From the NCBI GenBank assembly GCA_903896585.1, contig CAITYI010000062.1, forward strand, positions 1-7,710: a stretch of 7,710 nt of DNA, in the 5' to 3' direction. A model generated the notes under the pieces. The model did no database searches. It was given only the letters and a program-made list of their open reading frames with translations, and had not been told where the DNA came from. A program made the position numbers and the translations under genes. Positions 1 to 5,267 of this stretch are shown here, one piece after another. How positions within the stretch are numbered: the stretch's first letter is position 1; each line of letters begins with the position of its first letter. The DNA is from an uncultured bacterium. Lineage in GTDB: Bacteria > Actinomycetota > Actinomycetes > S36-B12.

Positions 1-2
1 AG

Positions 3-707
3 CGTGGCATTGAAAGAAACCTCGCCGAGCCCGGTCCCATGTTTAAAGTGGCTAGCACCCCCGATGATCCTGGGAAGTTTGTTGAAGACTTTTGTAATTG
101 GGGTCGAATCGATGAATTCCGCCAGATTGCATTTGAATCAAGGGCCGCCGATGTTGCCCTTGCATTAATGGGTGGGAATACCGTTCGGCTTTTTCATGAT
201 CACATGCTGGTGAAGGAACCAGGGACCCTGCAGCACACACCGTGGCACCAGGATCAGCCGTACTACAACGTGGACGGCACCATGAATGTCTCCATGTGGG
301 CGCCGGTAGATCCGGTTGCACCGGAATCCACATTGGAATTCCTTGCCGGTTCACACAAAATGGGGTGGCTCATGCCGCGCACATTTATGGACAATCAGGC
401 CAAGTGGTTTCCCGAAGGCAGCATGTCTGAGATACCTCAGATCGAAGCTGATCGGGACAACTTCGATATTCGCGGGTGGGCCATGCAACCGGGCGATGCT
501 GTGTTCTTCCACATGCTGACCGTGCACCACGCATACGGTGTTCCCGGAAAGAACCGCCGTCGGGCGTTCTCTTTGCGATTCCTCGGCGATGACATGGTGC
601 ATGCGCCACGCGACTGGGTGACCTCACCGAACTTTGATGGCCTGAACCTGCAGATTCCTGCTGGCGCTCCCATGGACCACGAACTCTTTCCGCTTATCCG
701 CACATGA
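3..707 (+). CDS. PhyH-family Fe(II)/2-oxoglutarate dioxygenase (5' end outside window)
   Basis: Partial gene. The reading frame is open from base 3 (RGIERNLAEPGP precedes the first ATG at 39), and this stretch resembles the conserved N-terminal part of phytanoyl-CoA dioxygenase-like proteins, so the ATG at 39 is internal and the true start lies upstream. Visible length is 234 residues. Counting from the Met at 39, the HxD iron-binding pair is H70/D72 in HTPWHQDQPYY, the distal iron His is probably H163 in TVHHAYG, and the 2-oxoglutarate-binding Arg lies in the RRRAFSLRFLGDD segment (about R174). The full metal and cosubstrate set is therefore present and the enzyme should be active, hydroxylating an organic substrate with O2 and 2-oxoglutarate. 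The substrate cannot be read from sequence, because this family ranges from fatty acyl-CoA to small metabolites. No signal peptide can be judged. The stop overlaps the next start as ATGA, implying cotranscription and coupled translation. Confidence 0.9.
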   Translation, partial: RGIERNLAEPGPMFKVASTPDDPGKFVEDFCNWGRIDEFRQIAFESRAADVALALMGGNTVRLFHDHMLVKEPGTLQHTPWHQDQPYYNVDGTMNVSMWAPVDPVAPESTLEFLAGSHKMGWLMPRTFMDNQAKWFPEGSMSEIPQIEADRDNFDIRGWAMQPGDAVFFHMLTVHHAYGVPGKNRRRAFSLRFLGDDMVHAPRDWVTSPNFDGLNLQIPAGAPMDHELFPLIRT

Positions 708-964
708 GTCTTGATATTTCATCTGAGTGGGTAAACGAAGGGGACTTTCTTCGTCGCTCGGTGACCTGCGCAACTTTCCTGGATGCCATCAATCTTGTTC
801 GTGAAGTGGCTATTGCTGCTGAAGACATGGATCATCACCCAGATATGGATATTCGCTGGCGCACAGTGACATTTGTCCTCAGCACCCACTCCGCCGGAAC
901 CATCACCGATCTTGACTATCAACTTGCCCAAAGAATCGATGCACTTATTGCTGCACAGAACTAG
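704..964 (+). CDS. Pterin-4a-carbinolamine dehydratase-like protein
   Basis: Small cytosolic protein of 86 residues, slightly short for the PCD/DCoH family (about 95-105). Known members dehydrate 4a-hydroxytetrahydropterin after aromatic amino acid hydroxylation; some are linked to molybdopterin metabolism. The published active-site motif, [EDKH]x3H[HN][PCS]x5-6[YWF]x9[HW]x8-15D, is satisfied in full by E40, H44-H45-P46, W52, H62 and D71, so catalysis looks intact. The segment AEDMDHHPDMDI and the later THSAGTITDLD are typical of the family. The start is fixed by the ATGA overlap with the upstream dioxygenase stop; no Shine-Dalgarno sequence precedes it, so translation is probably coupled. 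No aromatic amino acid hydroxylase is encoded in this window, which makes the physiological pterin partner unclear. The family call is firm; the cellular role is open. Confidence 0.9.
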   Translation: MSLDISSEWVNEGDFLRRSVTCATFLDAINLVREVAIAAEDMDHHPDMDIRWRTVTFVLSTHSAGTITDLDYQLAQRIDALIAAQN

Positions 965-967
965 ACT
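962..967 (+). promoter_or_regulatory. Putative -10 element of a leaderless start (TAGACT)
   Basis: TAGACT overlaps the TAG stop of the dehydratase gene and lies exactly 6 nt (TTTCCC) before the GTG at 974. This fits TANNNT-N6-RTG, where transcription would begin at or next to the start codon. No convincing -35 box is seen 16-19 nt upstream. The same spacing recurs at three other starts in this window. It would give the reductase its own promoter within the operon. Confidence 0.45.
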
Positions 968-973
968 TTTCCC

Positions 974-1426
974 GTGGGATCGAAAAGTTACGATGCACTG
1001 TGGGGAACAGCTCTGCGCACCACAACCCACCTACACAAATTCGTGCACTGGGCAAGTAAAGGAAAACTGGGTCGAACATTTCCCGGTGGCGCACAGGTTG
1101 TGTGGATCACCACCCTCGGTCGCAAGTCCGGAGATTGGCGAAGCACACCACTTCTCGCCGTTCCCATCGACGGTGGCTGGGGAATTGCCGGATCCAATGC
1201 GGGTCAGGAAAGAATTCCGGGCTGGGTGTTTAACGTGGAGGCCCACGATCGCGGCCGCATCAGTATTGACGGAAATGAAATCGCAGCAATATTCACGCGA
1301 GTTGAGGGTGCATTAAAAGAGCGCATTTACTCGGGGTTAATTTCCCAATGGTCGGCATATGACATGTACCAGCGAAACATCAAGAGGGAGATCCCGGTAT
1401 TCCTGGTAAAGCCGGCAGATTCCTAG
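974..1426 (+). CDS. Deazaflavin (F420)-dependent nitroreductase-family protein, Ddn-like
   Basis: 150-residue single-domain split-barrel protein of the Ddn/FDOR family, whose members use reduced coenzyme F420 to reduce quinones, enones or nitro compounds. Diagnostic stretches are TTLGRKSGDWRSTPL (46-60), where this family carries the basic GRKSG turn and the RxTPL strand, GSNAGQERIPGWVFNVEA (73-90), equivalent to the family's SN-G---P-W--N--A block, and the C-terminal YDMYQRNIKREIPVFLV. Length and the order of these blocks match intact Ddn-like proteins. The start is a GTG 9 nt after the dehydratase stop in the same frame; no upstream start is possible and there is no Shine-Dalgarno sequence. 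Its 3' end overlaps the convergent rmlA gene by 4 nt, the two TAG stops sharing one CTAG. F420 use is inferred from family; the substrate is unknown. Confidence 0.88.
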   Translation: MGSKSYDALWGTALRTTTHLHKFVHWASKGKLGRTFPGGAQVVWITTLGRKSGDWRSTPLLAVPIDGGWGIAGSNAGQERIPGWVFNVEAHDRGRISIDGNEIAAIFTRVEGALKERIYSGLISQWSAYDMYQRNIKREIPVFLVKPADS

Positions 1427-2286
1427 GATTTGGCCAAGTTAAGTAAATATTCACCGTAACCACTTTTGAGAAGTGGTTCGGCTAGTTCACGCAGTTGCGC
1501 AGAAGTAATCCAGCCATTGCGCCAGGAGATTTCCTCCACACACCCAATCTTGGTCCCGGTGCGATCCTCCATGACCCGAACGAACTCACCGGCATCCTGC
1601 AAAGACCTAAATGTTCCCGTGTCCAACCACGCTGTTCCGCGTTCAAGCACGGTGACACCGAGTTTCCCGGCTTGCAGGTAATGGTCGTTGACGGCGGTAA
1701 TTTCTAGTTCGCCACGATCCGACGGGGTAATTGTCTTTGCAACATTCACAACACTACTGTCATAGAAATAGAGTCCAGGCACGGCAAAATTACTCTTGGG
1801 CTTCGCAGGTTTCTCTTCAATTGAAATGGCAATGCCCTCGGGGCCGAATTCCACCACGCCGTATTCACTGGGGTTTGCAACTTCGTAGGCAAAAACATGG
1901 CCACCGACCACGGATGTTTGATCGGCTAATTTGCGACCCAGGCTTGGTCCATAGAAAAGATTGTCGCCAAGAATTAAACCGGCGCTGTCGCCGGCGAGGA
2001 AATGTTCGGCAATGATGAACGCCTGCGCCAAACCTTCAGGTTTCGGCTGCACCGCGTACTCGATTTTCATGCCCCAGGCTGAGCCGTCGCCCAGCAACCG
2101 GGAAAAAGTCTCGGAGTCTTCTGGGGTGGTAATGATTAAGACCTCGCGTAAACCGGCTGCCATCAGGGTTGCGAGCGGATAATGGATCATGGGCTTGTCG
2201 TACACGGGCAAAAGTTGCTTACTCACGCCCTTGGTAATTGGCCACAACCGACTACCGGTGCCCCCGGCGAGAATGATCCCTTTCAT
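1423..2286 (-). CDS. rfbA: Glucose-1-phosphate thymidylyltransferase RmlA/RfbA
   Basis: Full-length (287 residues, usual length) cytosolic nucleotidyltransferase that joins dTTP and glucose-1-phosphate to give dTDP-glucose, the first step towards dTDP-L-rhamnose and other deoxysugars. The N-terminal MKGIILAGGTGSRLWP holds the nucleotide-binding loop (GGTGSRL, 8-14), followed by SKQLLPVYDKPMI (22-34) with the conserved Lys. LGDNLFYG (106-113) and LDTGT (221-225) carry the metal-binding aspartates D108 and D222, and EEKP (157-160) is the sugar-phosphate region. The C-terminal WRNGWI and KSGYGEYLL are typical of RmlA itself rather than of other sugar nucleotidyltransferases. The ATG at 2286 gives the canonical N-terminus. 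It lies 62 nt downstream of the FkbM-type methyltransferase gene on the same strand. No rmlB, rmlC or rmlD is in the window, so the rest of the pathway must be elsewhere. Confidence 0.96.
   Translation of the reverse strand: MKGIILAGGTGSRLWPITKGVSKQLLPVYDKPMIHYPLATLMAAGLREVLIITTPEDSETFSRLLGDGSAWGMKIEYAVQPKPEGLAQAFIIAEHFLAGDSAGLILGDNLFYGPSLGRKLADQTSVVGGHVFAYEVANPSEYGVVEFGPEGIAISIEEKPAKPKSNFAVPGLYFYDSSVVNVAKTITPSDRGELEITAVNDHYLQAGKLGVTVLERGTAWLDTGTFRSLQDAGEFVRVMEDRTGTKIGCVEEISWRNGWITSAQLRELAEPLLKSGYGEYLLNLAKS
1458..1478. repeat. Perfect 8-bp inverted repeat inside the 3' end of rmlA
   Basis: AACCACTT (1458-1465) and AAGTGGTT (1471-1478) are perfect reverse complements around a 5-nt loop. The repeat sits about 32 nt past the stop of the + strand reductase gene and within the rmlA codons for LLKSGY. 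It could fold in RNA from either strand and act as a weak 3' border for the convergent pair, which has no intergenic space for terminators. No U-tract follows on either strand and the stem is AT-rich, so a function is only possible. Confidence 0.3.
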
Positions 2287-2292
2287 GGCGTG

Positions 2293-2298
2293 AGGCTA
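2293..2298 (-). promoter_or_regulatory. Putative -10 element of leaderless rmlA (TAGCCT)
   Basis: On the - strand TAGCCT is followed by exactly 6 nt (CACGCC) and then the rmlA ATG at 2286. There is no Shine-Dalgarno sequence in this gap. The arrangement fits a leaderless transcript beginning at the start codon, giving rmlA its own promoter in the 62-nt gap after the methyltransferase gene. No clear -35 box is seen. Confidence 0.4.
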
Positions 2299-2348
2299 CC
2301 GAATCGCGGGATCACGCGGGTCATGGTGTTAGTTAATGGGGGTAGTCG

Positions 2349-3380
2349 CTATATATTGAGCAAGAATGGATTTTCAAAGAGTTGGAATCCATCTCTCACG
2401 GTGAACCCGGCAAGAGTTGGGCGGGTCATGGTGAAAATCGCCTCACATGGCTGATCAATAATGATCCCCCAGCCACGCTCTAAGAAAAAATCCTGTAACT
2501 GCCCCTCGGCCAGTCGGCTGTGCGTCCCCACCGCCATTAATTGCGCGTGATCTTGAACGGCCCGCGCCTCAGCTTGCAAGAGTTCGTACTCCACCCCCTG
2601 CACATCTATATGCACGAGATCGATTCGCGGATTTCCCAGAGCACCGAAAAGTTCTTCAAGGCAGACCGCGGTCACTTTTTTGTGTTGTAGATGCGCACCC
2701 CGATAGTCGGTACCTGAATCCGGCATGGTGCACACCGCTAAGCCCATATCGATACCGTCAACATCGGGAAACTCCAGAACCGTGTTCTCGTGCCAACCGG
2801 CGGCTACGAGTACGAGCATTGTTGCGGTGGAGTTTCGCACTTCCTCCAAGATTTCTTCCGCGGATCCTTCAATGAGTTCGACATCGATTCCATTGTCCTG
2901 AGCATGTTGAACCGCCCACCGTGCATGTTCGGCATGTGCTTCTATGGCAACTCCCCGAGCAGATAACCCCCGGTCCCGAGCGGCAACCACACCACTGACC
3001 ACCCAGGGCGCCCAACCGGCACCGACCTCCATGACCCAAAAGTCGGAATCGGCTCGGTCAAGAGCGAGGGCGAGACCCACGTATTCCTCAGCCTCGGACC
3101 GATAACCATCGTCTGGAATCGGTAATTCCGAACTCAGGGTGTTGGCTAACTCTTGTGGTGCCCACGACAGCATGGACATGCGCGTGCGAACGCCCATCCA
3201 ATCGATGAAGAAGTCTTTGTCTTGTTCTCGTGAGCATCGAGAGCGCAATGATTCAAGAATTCCAGGGTAATTCTCAGCAGGGCAGGGGATTGTGACGCCA
3301 TTGCCCAGTGACAACACACGTGGTGTAGCAGGAGCAGGCGGTGCATCGGAATTAGGCTTTTTGGCGCCAAAGAGACCCAC
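2349..3380 (-). CDS. FkbM-family SAM-dependent methyltransferase
   Basis: With the GTG at 3380 the protein has 343 residues. After a Pro/Ala-rich N-terminal stretch and a conserved-looking FIDWMGVRTR segment comes a Rossmann-type SAM-binding motif, VMEVGAGWAPW (about residues 116-126), with the acidic end of strand 2 in GVAIEAHAEHARW. The FkbM-type motif IDLVHIDVQGVEYELL (about 253-268) follows. FkbM proteins are usually O-methyltransferases acting on sugars or polyketides; rmlA next door favours a glycan or nucleotide-sugar-derived substrate, by inference only. The frame stays open to a TTG at 3455, but that longer form would overlap the divergent ABC-F gene. I prefer the GTG at 3380 because a TATTCT hexamer lies exactly 6 nt upstream and the product begins MGLFGAKK. 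No signal peptide or membrane segment is evident. The start is less certain than the family. Confidence 0.85.
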   Translation of the reverse strand: MGLFGAKKPNSDAPPAPATPRVLSLGNGVTIPCPAENYPGILESLRSRCSREQDKDFFIDWMGVRTRMSMLSWAPQELANTLSSELPIPDDGYRSEAEEYVGLALALDRADSDFWVMEVGAGWAPWVVSGVVAARDRGLSARGVAIEAHAEHARWAVQHAQDNGIDVELIEGSAEEILEEVRNSTATMLVLVAAGWHENTVLEFPDVDGIDMGLAVCTMPDSGTDYRGAHLQHKKVTAVCLEELFGALGNPRIDLVHIDVQGVEYELLQAEARAVQDHAQLMAVGTHSRLAEGQLQDFFLERGWGIIIDQPCEAIFTMTRPTLAGFTVRDGFQLFENPFLLNI

Positions 3381-3386
3381 GCTGGG

Positions 3387-3392
3387 AGAATA
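3387..3392 (-). promoter_or_regulatory. Putative -10 element of the methyltransferase gene (TATTCT)
   Basis: On the - strand TATTCT is followed by CCCAGC (6 nt) and then the GTG at 3380, matching the TANNNT-N6-RTG pattern seen elsewhere here. An overlapping TATATT is offset by 2 nt and could serve instead. The + strand of the same spot reads TATAGT (3391-3396), so this AT-rich island between the divergent genes may hold promoters in both directions. Confidence 0.4.
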
Positions 3393-3396
3393 TAGT
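3391..3396 (+). promoter_or_regulatory. Possible -10 element for the ABC-F gene (TATAGT)
   Basis: TATAGT differs from the TATAAT consensus at one position and faces the ABC-F gene, giving a leader of about 40 nt before the GTG at 3443. No matching -35 box is seen at 16-18 nt. The competing candidate is CATGAT (3431-3436), a poorer hexamer that lies exactly 6 nt before the GTG and would make the mRNA leaderless. Sequence alone does not decide between them. Confidence 0.25.
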
Positions 3397-3442
3397 CCTA
3401 ACCGGTGTAGTGATGTGAGCAATTGATGGGCATGATGTCCCG

Positions 3443-5227
3443 GTGGCGCCAACAACTCAAGTTAATCTGATTAGCTGTGAATCGGTGTACAAGTCTTATG
3501 GCGACCGGCCACTCCTAGCTAATGTGTCAATTGGCGTTGGCCGGGGTGAGCGAGTGGGTGTGGTCGGCCGCAATGGAGCCGGCAAGAGCACCCTTCTTCG
3601 AGTTTTGGCCGGTGGGGAGCCACCTGATTCCGGTCGCGTAACCCGCGGAGCAAATATTGTGATCGGTGAACTCGATCAGGTGGGTGAGTTCGGCGCCACC
3701 CAAACTGTCCGCGAATTGGTCCTCGGTGACCGCGAGGATTACGAGTGGGCCGGGGATTCAGCCACCCGTGACATCCTGATGGAATTACTCGGGGGATATG
3801 AACCGGAGCAACTTGATCGCGTGGTGGCCGAATTATCCGGTGGTGAACGCAGAAGAGTTCACCTGGCCGCGCAATTGATTCGCGATGTCGATGTGCTATT
3901 TCTGGATGAACCCACAAACCACCTCGATGTAGAAGTAATCGCCTGGCTGGCAGATCACCTCAAAAAGCGCACAAAAATTGCCGTGGTCACGGTGACTCAC
4001 GATCGCTGGTTCCTCGATGAAATTTGCGACCACATGTGGGAAGTTGTTGGTGGAAACGTTGAGGAATACGAGGGCGGCTATTCGGCATATGTTTTAGCAA
4101 AAGCAGAACGAATGCGACAGGAAGCCGCCAGCGAGTCCCGCAGACAAAACCTGATGCGCAAGGAACTTGCCTGGCTGCGCCGGGGACCACCTGCCCGCAC
4201 CTCCAAGCCACGTTTCCGCATCGATGCGGCTAATGAGCTAATTGCGGCGGAACCGCCGCCGCGCAACTCGGTCGAATTACTGGAATTCGCCAGTGCCCGG
4301 CTAGGCAAAACGGTTTATGAACTCCATGATGCTCGCATCGGCTTTGATTCACGAACATTGGTCGATCGATTGACCTGGAATATTGCCCCCGGTGCTCGAA
4401 TTGGAATCTTGGGACCAAATGGTGCCGGGAAAACCACGGTAATGCGTACCTTGCTCGGTGAAATTCCAACCCTGTCCGGCAAGCGAGTTCAAGGGGTCAC
4501 GGTGAAACCGGGAGTGCTCAGCCAACATTTAAGTGAACTTGATGAGTCCAAGACGGTGATCGCCACGGTGGAAGCAGTTGCGAATTACATTGACTTGGGC
4601 AAAGGCAAACAGCTGAGCGCAAGCCAAGTGTGTCAGCGATTGGGATTCGATCATGATGGTCAGTTCACCCGGGTCGCTGAACTTTCTGGCGGCGAGAGAC
4701 GTCGATTAGAACTCACCCGCATTCTCATGACGGAGCCGAATATTTTGGCACTGGATGAACCAACAAATGATTTCGATGTGGAAACACTCGCCGCGCTCGA
4801 AGACCTTCTGGATGGATTTCCCGGATCACTCTTAGTTATTTCCCATGATCGTTACTTCCTTGAACGAGTATGTGATTCATTTGTCGCGGTCCTCGGCGAT
4901 GGAAAACTGACCGACCTGCCCCGTGGTCTTGATCAGTACTTGGAATTGCGCGCACTCATGAACAAATCGGGTGGGGCCGGTAGAGATCAATCGAAGCGGT
5001 CAAGTGACCCGGCTCGGGAACGCGAACTGCGAAAGAAAATTGATAAGTATGAGCGTCAATTGGCGAAAGTCGATGATGAAATTTCGGGTATCCACAATCA
5101 AATGGCACAAGCTGCCGGCGAATACACCAGGTTGGGCGAATTGGACGTGTCCTTGCGTGAAATTATTACCAAACGTGAAGCAATAGAGGAACAATGGTTA
5201 CAAGTTGCGACAGAGTTAGCGGATTAA
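3443..5227 (+). CDS. ABC-F family ATPase, Uup-like (ribosome-associated)
   Basis: 594-residue cytosolic protein with two ABC ATPase domains and no membrane segment, the ABC-F layout; known members act on ribosomes rather than in transport. Domain 1 has Walker A GRNGAGKST (42-50), signature LSGGE (131-135), Walker B plus DEPTNHLD (151-162) and switch His H186. A short charged linker (about 220-275) corresponds to the tRNA-interaction region. Domain 2 has Walker A GPNGAGKTT (324-332), LSGGE (414-418), ILALDEPTNDFD (434-445) and H468. All catalytic residues, including both Walker B glutamates, are present. The second-domain DEPTND-DVETL and the charged heptad-like C-terminal coiled coil (about 523-590) resemble Uup rather than EttA. 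A resistance-type ABC-F is less likely given the coiled-coil tail, but is not excluded. The start is GTG with no Shine-Dalgarno sequence; it is divergent from the methyltransferase gene. Confidence 0.92.
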   Translation: MAPTTQVNLISCESVYKSYGDRPLLANVSIGVGRGERVGVVGRNGAGKSTLLRVLAGGEPPDSGRVTRGANIVIGELDQVGEFGATQTVRELVLGDREDYEWAGDSATRDILMELLGGYEPEQLDRVVAELSGGERRRVHLAAQLIRDVDVLFLDEPTNHLDVEVIAWLADHLKKRTKIAVVTVTHDRWFLDEICDHMWEVVGGNVEEYEGGYSAYVLAKAERMRQEAASESRRQNLMRKELAWLRRGPPARTSKPRFRIDAANELIAAEPPPRNSVELLEFASARLGKTVYELHDARIGFDSRTLVDRLTWNIAPGARIGILGPNGAGKTTVMRTLLGEIPTLSGKRVQGVTVKPGVLSQHLSELDESKTVIATVEAVANYIDLGKGKQLSASQVCQRLGFDHDGQFTRVAELSGGERRRLELTRILMTEPNILALDEPTNDFDVETLAALEDLLDGFPGSLLVISHDRYFLERVCDSFVAVLGDGKLTDLPRGLDQYLELRALMNKSGGAGRDQSKRSSDPARERELRKKIDKYERQLAKVDDEISGIHNQMAQAAGEYTRLGELDVSLREIITKREAIEEQWLQVATELAD

Positions 5228-5250
5228 CAAGATACTCATTTACTGTCCAT

Positions 5251-5265
5251 TCCAATAGAATTGGA
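5251..5265. repeat. Inverted repeat around the -10 of the aldo/keto reductase gene
   Basis: TCCAAT (5251-5256) and ATTGGA (5260-5265) are perfect 6-bp arms around AGA, 2 nt before the ATG at 5268. The centre contains the candidate -10 hexamer TAGAAT, so a protein binding this dyad would block the promoter. It may equally be a chance palindrome. Confidence 0.35.
5256..5261 (+). promoter_or_regulatory. Putative -10 element of a leaderless start (TAGAAT)
   Basis: TAGAAT, one mismatch from TATAAT, is followed by TGGATC (6 nt) and then ATG at 5268. With this spacing transcription would start at the ATG. It is the best hexamer of the set in this window and lies in the 40-nt gap after the ABC-F gene, so the reductase-ndh pair probably forms its own transcription unit. 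A convincing -35 box is not visible. Confidence 0.5.
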
Positions 5266-5267
5266 TC

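Noticed and set aside
39..41. ATG at 39 as the true start of the dioxygenase
   Set aside because: The frame stays open to base 3 and the upstream residues match the conserved N-terminal region of the family, so the gene continues beyond the left edge.
873..1316. 147-codon + strand frame spanning the dehydratase and reductase genes
   Set aside because: It overlaps two genes with clear family motifs and its own product has none.
3381..3455. N-terminal extension of the methyltransferase to the TTG at 3455
   Set aside because: It would overlap the divergent ABC-F start, uses the rarest start codon and adds residues with no recognisable conservation, while the GTG at 3380 has a well-placed -10-like hexamer. 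Not excluded outright.
3426..3470. 15-codon reading frame (ATG at 3426) overlapping the ABC-F start, as a possible attenuator leader peptide
   Set aside because: ABC-F resistance genes can have leader peptides, but this one runs past the ABC-F start codon, lacks a ribosome-binding site, has no nearby alternative hairpins and belongs to a Uup-like rather than resistance-type protein.
3519..3917. 132-codon - strand frame opposite the ABC-F gene
   Set aside because: Low-quality His/Arg/Pro-rich product antisense to conserved ABC motifs; a coding shadow.
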